Origin: Saprospiraceae bacterium
Lineage (GTDB): Bacteria > Bacteroidota > Bacteroidia > Chitinophagales > Saprospiraceae
DNA: 36,125 bases
Assembly: GCA_020631355.1 (NCBI GenBank)
Contig: JAHDHL010000048.1
Location: 1-36,125 of the forward strand
Reading direction: 5' to 3'
The notes below the pieces were generated by a model. The model made no database searches. It had not been told where the DNA came from and saw only the letters and a program-made list of their open reading frames with translations. The translations under genes were made by a program, and so were the position numbers. This document shows positions 23,310 through 33,600 of this stretch, in pieces (positions within the stretch are counted from its first letter, which is position 1; every line of letters begins with the position of its first letter).

Positions 23310-26300
23310 ATGTTACGACTAAATGCAATTACCACTACAATTGTAATCACCATTTTGACTTTTGCGTTTGCTAATTCTTTACTAGCCCAGGATGCAGGCA
23401 AACTAAACACTATGAGAAAGCTTAAGGAAGAAGTAAGCCACGATGGAAAGGTTTACCTCTCCATTCAGAAATCCAAACTTACTTCTTCCGACAAAGCTTA
23501 TTTGAAAACTAAGAATGCTTTTATTAAGGCCGTTTACCCAGACGGTTCTGCTATTATTTCTTTTCCTAAGAGCGAATCCAAATCCATCATTAAGAAGTAT
23601 AAGGAAGATTTGTACGCAATGGAATCCTACAGAAAGATTTCTGAGGAAATTCCATATTCTGAAGAAACAGGAGTTGCCATTACTTTCTTCGAGCCTATTT
23701 CCGAGAGAGCCTTGGAAAACATCAAGAAGAAATTCTCGATTAGTGATAATGAATTCACTGCTCCCGGTACTCAGATTCTGATCGGAAACCTGGATGCTTC
23801 CCGTATTGATGAATTGGCAGCACTGCCGGAGGTAGCTTACATTAGTAATCTGGTAGAGGAGCCAGAACCATTGTTTGATAATTCAACTGCTTTCCACCAT
23901 GCTTGGAATATGAAAAGTACAGAGGGGATGGACCTTACCGGCAAAGGGGTTGTTGTTGGATTGGGTGATGGTGGTGAATTGGGTAACCACATCGATTTGG
24001 AGGGAAAAATCATCAATGAGGCAAGTGGGACCTATGGTTCCTATTTCGATCATGCGGATATGATGGCCGGAATCATTGCAGGTGCCGGTCACATCAAGTC
24101 TAGACAGGAAGGTTTTGCTCCGAATGCGACGTTGGTAACAGAGAAAACATTCAGGATATTCTATTACTTGGATGATTATTATGCCAATCATGGTATGCGA
24201 TTAACCAATAACTCCTATGGTTCTTCCTTTTCTTGTTCCAGTGCGGGTGAGTATGATTACTACAGTATCATGATGGACCAACAGCAGGTGGATTATGATG
24301 ATGTATTGCATATCGTTGCTGGTGGTAACCAGGGAGAAAACACCTGTAATGCTTATCCAACAGGGTATAATACAATTCTTAAGACTTATTCTGCTTCTAA
24401 GAATTCATTGACTGTTGGCGCAGTGAATAGGGATAATACAAGAAAAAGTACTTCAGGAGTAGGCCCTGTAGCTGATGGCAGAATCAAGCCTGAAGTGATG
24501 GGATATAGTTATAATGTAGGAAGTACGAGCAATAACAACAATTACAATATAGTTAGCGGAACCAGTGCTGCGACTGCTGTGGTGACAGGTATTGCTACAT
24601 TGATTACAGAAAAATTCAGGGCATTGAATGCCAATGAATATCCTAAGGGAGCACTTCTGAAAGCTATTATCTGTAATACTTCTGATGATGCGGGTAATGT
24701 AGGCCCTGATTTCCAATTCGGATTTGGTATCGTGAATGGCCAAAGAGCCGTTGATAATATCGAGGCAGGAAATTATTTCTTAGGAACAACTGACACGGAG
24801 GGCGAATCCCTTACTCATACCATAACTGTTCCTGCTAATAAGAAAGAATTGAAAATTCTTTTGAATTGGAATGATATTCCACAACCGGTAGCAGGTGTGG
24901 CAACATTGATGAATGATTTGGATCTTAAGGTAATTGCTCCGGATGGAACGGAATTCCAACCTTGGGTTTTGGATCACTCCACATCAGGTGTGGCTAATGT
25001 TGCAGTAAGAGGAGCCGACCATATCAATAATATCGAACAGGTTACTATTGATAATCCAATGGCGGGTGATTATACGATTGTTGTAACGAATTACAACTTG
25101 GAAAGTGCAGACCAAGCATATGCCATCTCATACCACTCATCGGACGAAGCATTCAAGGTTACATATCCCGTAAGCACAACTACGGTTAACCTTCTTGAGG
25201 ATATCCTTGTTTCTTGGACTTGTAATCTTGACGGTGTGACTGGTTTTGATATCGAGTACTCCAAGAATGATGGAGCCACTTGGACTACCGTAGGGTCTGT
25301 TGGTGCGGATGAAAGGGTATACAATTGGACAGGTGACGGTAGTAATACTGAAAAAGGTAAAATCAGGGTAACTGCAGTAGGTAATGGAACACAGGCAACT
25401 TCCAGTAACTTCAACATACTGAGAACTCCTCCGGGATTCTCCGTTACGTCACTTTGTGGAACTTATGTTCAGTTGGACTGGATTAATATGGCTGCTGCCG
25501 AAGGGTATGAAATCTATATGTTCGATGGTAAGGATATGAAATCCATGGGTACCACAACTGAAAATACATTCCTTATAGAAGAACGCCTTGAAGTAGGCGA
25601 AACATACTGGTTCGCAGTTGATGCCAAGTATTTTGGAGGTAAGTCATCCAGAAGAACTACTGCATTGAGCACGACGACATTGGGTTCCTATCCTTGTCCT
25701 TGGACAGATGACGTGGAAGTGATATCCTTTGATGCAGGAGCAGAAAGAGGTAGGGAGTATACAAGTATGTCCCTTTCAGATAATGAACAATTGCAAATCA
25801 GCTTGTTCAATGCAGGTACGAATACATTGGAAGATGTACAGGTGAGCATTAATATCAATGGAACTATCGTTACGGAAACCGTAAATAGTCCAATCAATCC
25901 GGGTAATACCATCGTGTACACGACTACGAATTCATTTGATTTTTCAGATGCAGGAAATTACAACATAATAGTGGATGCCATTAAGGCAAATGATGAGCAT
26001 ACAATATTCAATTCATTGGATGCAAAGTGCACGCAGTTGGCTAATGATCCGATTGATATTCCTGTGGAGGATTACTTGGAGGATGTGGCTGATATCGAAG
26101 AATCGGCTTCGGTATTCGGAGTGGATGAATATCCGGCAATTGATTTCGAAACGAATGGTACAGGTAGATTGGTGACTGTGGATGTAGGAGGAGAGATAGG
26201 TAGGATCCTGGAGGGAAGCAACTATTCCTATACTGGCCAGAGTGATTGGACCATCACCAAGAATTTGGATGGCCATGAGGATATTTTCCTGAGATTCTAT

Positions 26301-27173
26301 CACAGATTGATTGTGCCGGGTCCGGATAGTGATGCAGTATTGGCAGGTAATACGAGTTCTGTAAGATTCTATATCAGAGGTAATGATACGGATGCTTGGA
26401 TTCCATTGATGGATTTGAATGATAGCGGCAACTGGCCAACGGAAGGTACGGTGGTCAATGTTTATGAAGAATTATTCGCCAATGGTCAATTGCCATCCTC
26501 TAGTACACAATTCAGATTCGCCCTGACAGGAGAATCCAGATTACAACTAGGAGAATTCAGTTTCCTAAGAGAAAGCAATATCCTTCCTGTTGAATTGACT
26601 TCTTTCACTGCTGTAAGAGTCGAGGAGGATGTGATGTTGGAATGGGTAACTGCCTCAGAGGAAAACAACAGCCATTTTGAAGTGGAAGTAGCCATAGGTG
26701 ATGAGATGTTCAGTACCGGTAACTTCATCAACTTGGGTAGGGTATATGGCCAAGGAACAACAGTCGTGGAATCACAATACCAATTCTTCGATACTGAAAA
26801 GTTCAAGACAGGAGTAAGATACTACAGATTGAAGCAAGTGGATTACGATGGTACTTATGCCTACACAGAAACGATTCCTGTATTCTTTGATGTGATGCCA
26901 CAATTGGATATCAGGGTATTTCCTAATCCGGTAAGCGAGGGAATCAATCCCAATGTTTACTTCGAATTGGAAAAGAGTGCCGATGTAAGATTCATACTTA
27001 GCAATGCAAGAGGTGAGGTATTGATGAGAGTAGAGAAATTCTTCGAAGCAGGTTCGAATACATTCACCATCCTCATGAATGAGAACTGGGATCCGGGTGT
27101 GTATTACCTTACGGCTTCATTAGGTAAGAATAATGATGTGGCAGCCAAGATTGTCAAGGTGGCTGACTACTAA
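23310..27173 (+). CDS. S8 (subtilisin-like) serine protease with T9SS type A sorting domain
   Basis: A 1287-aa exported protease. Signal peptide about 1-26 (ANSLLAQ); a propeptide-like region to about 200. The S8 domain (about 205-490) has Asp220 (GLGDGGE), His248 (FDHADMMAG), oxyanion Asn340 (AGGNQGE) and Ser419 (SGTSAATAVV). The motifs around His and Ser differ from the common HGTxVAG and GTSMAxP. Residues about 490-625 form a beta domain (LLNWNDIPQP, MNDLDLKVIAPDGTEF) commonly found after this type of peptidase. Fibronectin-like repeats follow (about 630-800), then a CARDB-like segment (about 815-910). A LPVELTSFTA module and the T9SS sorting domain (about 1205-1287, FPNPVSEG start, YYLTASLGKNNDVAAKIVKV end) close it. 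Expected at the cell surface or in the medium, degrading proteins. Confidence 0.9.
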   Translation: MLRLNAITTTIVITILTFAFANSLLAQDAGKLNTMRKLKEEVSHDGKVYLSIQKSKLTSSDKAYLKTKNAFIKAVYPDGSAIISFPKSESKSIIKKYKEDLYAMESYRKISEEIPYSEETGVAITFFEPISERALENIKKKFSISDNEFTAPGTQILIGNLDASRIDELAALPEVAYISNLVEEPEPLFDNSTAFHHAWNMKSTEGMDLTGKGVVVGLGDGGELGNHIDLEGKIINEASGTYGSYFDHADMMAGIIAGAGHIKSRQEGFAPNATLVTEKTFRIFYYLDDYYANHGMRLTNNSYGSSFSCSSAGEYDYYSIMMDQQQVDYDDVLHIVAGGNQGENTCNAYPTGYNTILKTYSASKNSLTVGAVNRDNTRKSTSGVGPVADGRIKPEVMGYSYNVGSTSNNNNYNIVSGTSAATAVVTGIATLITEKFRALNANEYPKGALLKAIICNTSDDAGNVGPDFQFGFGIVNGQRAVDNIEAGNYFLGTTDTEGESLTHTITVPANKKELKILLNWNDIPQPVAGVATLMNDLDLKVIAPDGTEFQPWVLDHSTSGVANVAVRGADHINNIEQVTIDNPMAGDYTIVVTNYNLESADQAYAISYHSSDEAFKVTYPVSTTTVNLLEDILVSWTCNLDGVTGFDIEYSKNDGATWTTVGSVGADERVYNWTGDGSNTEKGKIRVTAVGNGTQATSSNFNILRTPPGFSVTSLCGTYVQLDWINMAAAEGYEIYMFDGKDMKSMGTTTENTFLIEERLEVGETYWFAVDAKYFGGKSSRRTTALSTTTLGSYPCPWTDDVEVISFDAGAERGREYTSMSLSDNEQLQISLFNAGTNTLEDVQVSININGTIVTETVNSPINPGNTIVYTTTNSFDFSDAGNYNIIVDAIKANDEHTIFNSLDAKCTQLANDPIDIPVEDYLEDVADIEESASVFGVDEYPAIDFETNGTGRLVTVDVGGEIGRILEGSNYSYTGQSDWTITKNLDGHEDIFLRFYHRLIVPGPDSDAVLAGNTSSVRFYIRGNDTDAWIPLMDLNDSGNWPTEGTVVNVYEELFANGQLPSSSTQFRFALTGESRLQLGEFSFLRESNILPVELTSFTAVRVEEDVMLEWVTASEENNSHFEVEVAIGDEMFSTGNFINLGRVYGQGTTVVESQYQFFDTEKFKTGVRYYRLKQVDYDGTYAYTETIPVFFDVMPQLDIRVFPNPVSEGINPNVYFELEKSADVRFILSNARGEVLMRVEKFFEAGSNTFTILMNENWDPGVYYLTASLGKNNDVAAKIVKVADY

Positions 27174-27305
27174 TGATAAGGAAGTGATGAGAAGCATCTC
27201 AGAATGTTCGTACCAATTAGGTGATAACGGCATTTCTTGTGATGGCTTCTAAGTGTAATACATCTTCTTAGGCAACTTTTGAGAATGCTTATGAGAGAAT
27301 GAATT

Positions 27306-27346
27306 ATCCCGAATTTTCCGTAAAGGAGAATTCGGGATTTTCTTTA
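27306..27346 (+). terminator. Terminator between the S8 protease and the permease
   Basis: A 14-bp stem (27306-27319/27325-27338, one G-U), 5-base loop, then TTTTCTTT. It ends the protease transcript and lies 50 bases past the converging permease stop. Confidence 0.88.
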
Positions 27347-27387
27347 TTCATTCCATGGGTATGATAATACCAAATTCTATTGAGGAC

Positions 27388-28641
27388 TTATTGTCTAATG
27401 GCATCCACAGGGTCCATGAATGCGGCAATGATGGCAGGGATAATACCCGCTATGATACCAGTGGCGGTTGAGGTAAAGATTCCGATAATCAGATTTTTCA
27501 TGGATAGGAATACTTCGAATCCGAAGATTTGTGTCACCGCATAACTGAATGCCCAAACCAAAAACAATCCGATGGCACCACCTATGAGACACAGGATGAT
27601 GGACTCGGTAAGGAATTCAAGAAGAATGACCCAGCGTTTGGCTCCCAGTGCTTTCTTGATGCCGATGATATTGGTTCTTTCCTTTACGGATACGAACATG
27701 ATATTCGCTACACTGAACATACCCACAAACATAGAGAGGATACCAATAACCAAACCGACCAACCTCAGCTGGACGAAAACCGTATCCAATATATTCGATA
27801 TGATGGAAATCGTATTCAATGCAAAATTATTCTCAGCTTTCGGCTTCAGTTTTCTTACACCTCTTAATACTCCGGTGATATCATCTTTCAGTTGGTCCAG
27901 CGGAATACCCTCGGCAGCTTTCACGTTGATGGAACCACCCCTTGAATTATTATTTCGTACATCCGTTACTTTTCTTGCCCAAGAATAGGAGAGGATGATG
28001 GCACTATCGAAATTCAAGGGATTAATAAGGTCCTTGCCTGATTCGGCAATGACACCAATGACAGTACACTTCTGGCCCATCAACTTGACTTTCTTTCCAA
28101 TGGGATCCAATTCTCCGAATAATTCCTTGGCAACACGATATCCCATCACGATTTGTGGCCCTGCCAGTCTGTATTCTGTATCGGTATAGAAGTGTCCCTT
28201 ATCAAATTCAAGATTGAATATCCGGGAATAATCCTCCGTCACCGCAATTACGAATGCACCATCCACATTGGAAGAACGGTATTCCACATTCTTACCTCCA
28301 ATGAAAGAGGAATAACTCACCAGTTGGGCAGTCCTGAGCTTCTTTTTCAAGCCCTTGTAGTCATCATAATTGGGACTCGGCCTCCTCATCCATTTCCAAT
28401 AGTTCGCACTAGGGTCCTCCTCCCATGAGAATTTGTCAATATAAATGACATCATCCCCCAATTTCTGGAAACTGGTCTTGATACTGGCTTCCATGGAATC
28501 AACCGCGGATAATACCATGATGACACACCATATACCAATGGTGATACCCAATAAGGAAAGGAATGTCCTAAGGATGTTACCCCAAAGCTGTTGGAATGCC
28601 TGAAGGGTACTTTCGTAGAATATTTTTAATATCGTCGTCAT
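27388..28641 (-). CDS. MacB-like ABC transporter permease
   Basis: A 417-aa protein with MacB/FtsX-type topology: helix 1 about 21-47 (TFLSLLGITIGIWCVIMVLSAV), a large periplasmic MacB_PCD domain (about 48-285) and three C-terminal helices (about 287-315, 337-370, 383-410). The cytoplasmic motif VKERTNIIGIKKALGAKR between helices 2 and 3 is the conserved coupling region. The ending DPVDAIRQ is typical. Such permeases work with an ATPase and often a membrane-fusion protein, for export or lipoprotein/envelope work; neither partner is next to it, and LptB at 10361 belongs to another system. Substrate unknown. Confidence 0.9.
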   Translation of the reverse strand: MTTILKIFYESTLQAFQQLWGNILRTFLSLLGITIGIWCVIMVLSAVDSMEASIKTSFQKLGDDVIYIDKFSWEEDPSANYWKWMRRPSPNYDDYKGLKKKLRTAQLVSYSSFIGGKNVEYRSSNVDGAFVIAVTEDYSRIFNLEFDKGHFYTDTEYRLAGPQIVMGYRVAKELFGELDPIGKKVKLMGQKCTVIGVIAESGKDLINPLNFDSAIILSYSWARKVTDVRNNNSRGGSINVKAAEGIPLDQLKDDITGVLRGVRKLKPKAENNFALNTISIISNILDTVFVQLRLVGLVIGILSMFVGMFSVANIMFVSVKERTNIIGIKKALGAKRWVILLEFLTESIILCLIGGAIGLFLVWAFSYAVTQIFGFEVFLSMKNLIIGIFTSTATGIIAGIIPAIIAAFMDPVDAIRQ

Positions 28642-28990
28642 TCAATTCGGTATTAGAATACGCAAATCCTGTTCATGGGATGGATGCGGAGTAGAATTAG
28701 AAATGGAATATGACCTGAATTTGTTTCGAATTTCTGAAAACAATCCCAAACGGTTGAACTTAGTAGATGAAAGTGATGTAATTCTATATGAACGGTAGCC
28801 TATCGGCCCGATAAAGTAGTCCTAATGTGTCATTCCGATAAGGAAAGTTGCCATTCTAAGGAATAGTTGTTAACAATTAAACCCCACTTGGATAGGCTTA
28901 CAATAAGGAATTTTATATTTTTGTGCACACTTACGGGAATCGAAAGATTTCTGATGTGTCAAAAACACCTAAACGTTTGTAAATCAGTAT
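28642..28990. other. 349-base divergent intergenic region
   Basis: This lies between the permease (minus) and queA (plus). It contains a TTGTTAACAA palindrome (28867-28876) and a -7 box for queA (28916-28923). I see no preQ1 riboswitch pattern, gene or tRNA. Confidence 0.5.
28916..28923 (+). promoter_or_regulatory. Bacteroidota -7 box of queA
   Basis: TATTTTTG matches TAnnTTTG, 67 bases before the queA start. The nearest upstream TTG (28888-28890) is 25 bases away, longer than usual. Confidence 0.5.
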
Positions 28991-30049
28991 ATGAAATTAT
29001 CCAACTTCCACTTTGAGTTGCCACCAGAATTGGTAGCTAAGTATCCGGCTAAAGAAAGGGACGAATCCCGTTTGATGGTAGTACACAGGGATACCGGTAA
29101 GATTGAACATAGGATTTTCAAGGAATTGATTCATTATTTTGATGAGGGGGATGCAATGGTATTCAACAATACAATGGTCTTCCCAGCCCGTCTTTTCGGT
29201 AAGAAAGAAAAGACAGGTGCCAAGATTGAGGTATTCCTTCTTAGAGAATTGAACCATGATGCCCGACTTTGGGACGTATTGGTGGATCCGGCGCGTAAGA
29301 TTAGGGTAGGGAATAAGCTCTACTTCACTGATCTTGAGGGTAATGAGGTCCTGATAGCCGAAGTAGTGGACAACACCACTTCAAGGGGCCGTACTATCAG
29401 ATTCTTATTTGACGGTACGGATGATGAGTTCAATGCTGAATTGTTCAAATTGGGAAAGACACCACTTCCTAAGTATATCAATAGGGAAGTGGAATCCATG
29501 GATAGGGAGCGTTACCAGACCATTTATGCCAAGGAATTGGGAGCAGTGGCCGCACCTACCGCAGGATTGCATTTCAGTCGCAACCTGATGAAGCGTTTTG
29601 AGCTCTTGGGAGTCAATTCTGCTGAAATCACCCTGCATATCGGTTTGGGAACATTCAGAAATATTGAGGTGGAGGATTTGTCCAAGCATAAAATGGATGC
29701 CGAATATTTCAGAATCGGACAGGAAGCTGCGGATATTGTCAATGCTGCCAAGAAAGCGAAAAAACGCGTTTGTTCCGTAGGGACTACAAGTATGCGTTCC
29801 ATCGAATCTGCTGTTAATGCTGACAATATGCTGAAGCGTGCGGAGGGATGGACCAATAAGTTCATCTATCCTCCATATGAGTTTTCCATTGCGGATTCGA
29901 TGATTACCAATTTCCACCTGCCTAAGTCCAGCTTAATCATTATGATTTGTGCATTCGGTGGATATGATCTGATGATGGAAGCCTACGAGGAAGCAGTAAA
30001 GGAAAAATACAGATTCTTCAGTTATGGTGATGCCATGCTGATTCTCTAA
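28991..30049 (+). CDS. queA: S-adenosylmethionine:tRNA ribosyltransferase-isomerase QueA
   Basis: Transfers the ribosyl part of SAM to preQ1-modified tRNA, making epoxyqueuosine at the wobble position. At 352 aa it has normal family length. Clear motifs: [25 protein letters not shown] near the N-terminus, [53 protein letters not shown] and the end [30 protein letters not shown], followed by [10 protein letters not shown]. It is monocistronic: own -7 box and a strong terminator just behind. No other queuosine gene is in the window. Confidence 0.97.
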   Translation: MKLSNFHFELPPELVAKYPAKERDESRLMVVHRDTGKIEHRIFKELIHYFDEGDAMVFNNTMVFPARLFGKKEKTGAKIEVFLLRELNHDARLWDVLVDPARKIRVGNKLYFTDLEGNEVLIAEVVDNTTSRGRTIRFLFDGTDDEFNAELFKLGKTPLPKYINREVESMDRERYQTIYAKELGAVAAPTAGLHFSRNLMKRFELLGVNSAEITLHIGLGTFRNIEVEDLSKHKMDAEYFRIGQEAADIVNAAKKAKKRVCSVGTTSMRSIESAVNADNMLKRAEGWTNKFIYPPYEFSIADSMITNFHLPKSSLIIMICAFGGYDLMMEAYEEAVKEKYRFFSYGDAMLIL

Positions 30050-30076
30050 GGAGAAATAAGAATGTGATGATATGAT

Positions 30077-30115
30077 AAAGACGCTAGCCCTTTCCATTAA
30101 GGCTAGCGTCTTTTT
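30077..30115 (+). terminator. Terminator after queA
   Basis: AAAGACGCTAGCC (30077-30089) pairs perfectly with GGCTAGCGTCTTT (30101-30113), 11-base loop, followed by further T residues to 30115. Confidence 0.93.
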
Positions 30116-30215
30116 GTACCCCTAAGGACAAGTAGTACATATTTTATTTGCATAAAATGATACTTCCCCTCTTTCTCCCAACAGAGCGGATGGGTAGGAT
30201 AAAATTCATGATAAG

Positions 30216-30572
30216 ATGGCCAAAAACGAAGTCGTAGTCAAAAAAGATATTACCGTTACGGTAGGAATGAATGAGGATAACGTTCCTGTAAAGATGGAAT
30301 GGAAAGCAGATGATGCCGCTAATTCAAAATCCTTGGAATGTAAGGCAATGTTGCTGTCCTTATTTGAAAAGGAAACCCTGGATACTCTCCGTATAGACCT
30401 TTGGACCACAGAAATGCAGGTTTTCGAAATGGATAGATTCATGTTTCAGACCATGCGTGGATTAGCCGAAACCTATATGAGAGCTACGAATAATAAGGAA
30501 CTTGCTAATGAAATGCAGTCTTTCGTAACTTACTTCGGACAACAAACGGAAATCATCCCTAAAGGGGAATAA
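30216..30572 (+). CDS. gldC: Gliding motility protein GldC
   Basis: A 118-aa cytosolic protein without signal peptide. The family pattern is present: MEWKADDA (28-35), then KAMLLSLFEKETLDTLRIDLWTTEMQVFEMDRFMFQTMRGLAETYMRAT (the RIDLWT-x-M-V-EM core is diagnostic) and a C-terminal helix ending in SFVTYFGQQTEII. GldC is associated with gliding/T9SS in Bacteroidota, where it improves but is not absolutely required for motility; molecular role unclear. It stands alone between the queA terminator and the metalloprotease, apart from other gld genes. Confidence 0.92.
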   Translation: MAKNEVVVKKDITVTVGMNEDNVPVKMEWKADDAANSKSLECKAMLLSLFEKETLDTLRIDLWTTEMQVFEMDRFMFQTMRGLAETYMRATNNKELANEMQSFVTYFGQQTEIIPKGE

Positions 30573-30576
30573 AAGA

Positions 30577-30609
30577 AGCGGCGGCCCGGTATGACCGGAC
30601 CGCCGCTTG
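30577..30609. terminator. GC-rich hairpin between gldC and the metalloprotease
   Basis: The stem 30577-30591/30595-30609 has 14 pairs and one mismatch with a 3-base ATG loop. The right-hand T-tract is weak; on the minus strand TTCTTTTATT follows, so it fits termination of the metalloprotease gene best and may serve both converging genes. Confidence 0.7.
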
Positions 30610-30649
30610 TATTGGTATTATCCTAAAAGGAATCAATACAAAGTGAATC

Positions 30650-33600
30650 TTATCGCTTCATGATTTTTTCCGTACGGATAAGTTCTCCATTCTCATTCCT
30701 GACATTCAGGATGTAGATACCATCATTCAGGTGCCTGATATCCAACTCCCTTTGCTGGCTTGAAAGGATTTGCTGACCCAGGATATCGAATACTTCCACA
30801 TTCACTATTTCCAAGTCTGTTTTGATATTCAGAATACCATTGGTAGGATTCGGATATACCTTAACCTTATAATAGGTTTGTACTTCTTCTTCCATTTCCC
30901 TGAAATTCGTACCACATGTAGTTTGGGACTCGTAAGCGCCCATATCCACAGTCGTATCAAAGATCCTGTCATTCCCTGCAAAATCACTGGTCAATCCATT
31001 CATGTAGCTATTGTCTCCCGCATTCACCGCAGGTGAACATTCATTCAATGAATAGTCCGCATTCAACATCAGGTCACCCACGACATCCTCGTAGATATTG
31101 GCATCGTTCGTACCAATGATGGATGAACCTTGTATATAACAATTCTGCGTAAGGAAATTCAGTGTTCCATTGTTATAGGCAACTGCATTCTTGGTGAAAT
31201 TAGTATTCTGGTGTGCAATGATGGAATTGTAAATATTCAGGTCAAGTACATCATTATTACCCGTTTGTAGGGACAATAGGTATTTGTCCTTGGTTTCACC
31301 CAATATCGTTGAATTGTAGATGTTGCAAGTCTGGTCCCTGTTCGTTGCGATGAATCCAATGGCATTGGCATTCCTTGATGCATTATTGGCAATCACCGTG
31401 TTATTGATTTCAGTGGATAGTGAATTGTTGATTTCAATCGCACAACGTGTCGTTGAATTATTATTTACAATCCAACAGGAATTGATGAACATATTGGTCT
31501 GGTTACTGTGGTACAATGCACTACCGTTCTCAGCTACATTCAGTTTGATTTCACAATTATTGAATGTAATATTAGGAGAAAGTGTAGCAAATACAGCACC
31601 TCCCTTGATGGCATTGTTTCTTCTGAATACCACATCATTGAATGTAGCGGAAGCACCATTGGAGTAAACTCCACCACCTCTTGAACGTCCGAATGAATTC
31701 TCATTGTCAGCACTTCCATCCTTGATGTGTACACCATCAATGACTACATCGGTTACATTCAGTAGACGAACGACATGGTATGAATTACCATCATAAGAAT
31801 TATCACCATCAATATTACCCGAAAGGAAAGTACCATTGGCAATCGGATCACGGGTACCACCACCCATTGGATAACCACCTAGTAGTGTAGCTCCCGTAGG
31901 AATATCAAATGCAGTACCCCTCGCAGTCGTATTATTGGTAGGAATGTAGACTCCCTCTGCAATGTGAATGGTTTGGTTGGCTCCTACAGCCAATGCATCT
32001 TGTAAATCCCTGTAGGCATTTTCCCAGGAGGTTCCATTGTCAGCGCCATCGGCAGAAGCATCGACATAGATTCCTGTAGGACAATCAGGGCAATTGCTTC
32101 CTCCACAATCCACACCTGTTTCATCACCATTCTGGACTCCATCCGTACAAGTAGGAATGGGTACACAGAAATTGGAAACACTCTGACTACCAAAATTACC
32201 GACTACGAAAACCAAGGTTTCCCCATTACCCGTTTCTATGGTAACATTACCCGTATTCTGGGAATCGAATAAACCATCACCATAGGAGTCATTAATGGTG
32301 AATACATAACAATCATCCGCAAGACAATAAGTTCTGGTATCTGTACTGTTAGCTAGATTATTATTTGAATATGAATCACTATCCACGACATTTCCTGCAT
32401 CGTCCGCTAAGCTCCATGAGATTTCATCCGGCCAGCTATCGAATAGGATACTCAATGTGATATCCGTACCGTTACAGGGGCATGGGGCACAGTTGCTTCC
32501 TCCACAATCAACTCCTTCTTCGTCACCATTCTGGATGCCATCCGTACAGGTAGGAGGACAAGCCGGACAGTTACTTCCTCCACAATCGACACCTGTCTCA
32601 TCTTGGTTCTGGATGCCATCCGTACAGCTTGGAGGGCAGACCGGACAGTTGCTTCCTCCACAATCCACACCTGTCTCGTCACCATTCTGGATACCGTCCG
32701 TACAGGTAGGAGGCGTTCCTCCATTGACACAGAAATTAGTCGTTTGTGAAGAACCGAAGTTACCACTACCGGAAGCCAAGACTGTATTGTTATTGGTCAA
32801 TTCTGTTACGGTATAGGTTCCTGTATTATTACCATCGAACAGGCCATCTCCATATGAATCATTAATGATGAAATCATAACAACCATTAGGTAAGCAGACA
32901 ACCTGTGAGAATGTAGTATTGGTTGGGACATAATTGAATGGTCCCGCTTCCACGACTACATTACCATTGGCATCCACGAATTGCCAAGAAGTTTCTTCGG
33001 GATAACTATCACTTAGAATGGATATCTCAATCTGATTATCACTACATGGACAGGCTGGACAGTTCACACCTCCACAATCGACACCGGTCTCATCTTGATT
33101 CTGTACACCATCGTCACAAGTGGGATAGTTACCTGTACAGGAACTAGCAAGGCATATAGCATTATCCACATTATTTCTCATAACATTTCCGGGCTGCAGA
33201 CCGAATCCATTATTGAAATTGATACCTACATTCTGTAGGTGACAATAGCTCATGATTGTTCCGCCATTGGAGGGGATGCCGGGTTGGGAACAGTTACCCT
33301 CTACACCCGAACAACCATCAATGGCTGTGTTATTGCCATTCCAAACACAAGCATGTGTGTGTCGACATCCAAAAAGGTGCCCCATTTCGTGCGTGAAAAC
33401 CTGAACGGTCCATGAGAACGTGGGAACATTCGCATAAGAGGAATTGATACCACTGAAGCACATTCTGTTATCGATTTCGGAATTACAGATAGCTGAAAAA
33501 CCAGCTGCGATTCCTCCACCTCCTGAGTAGGATATCATGTGGCCGATATCACCATCGAATGGGTTGGCGTTACTATACTGGGCTTGGAATTGTCCTAGAA

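Noticed and set aside
28924-28990. preQ1 riboswitch before queA
   Set aside because: I could not find the short hairpin plus A-rich tail pattern in the leader.
32096-33135. Repeated CTCCACAATC-type strings suggesting a CRISPR or mobile repeat
   Set aside because: They are codons of the five Cys-rich units in the metalloprotease gene, in frame and irregularly spaced.
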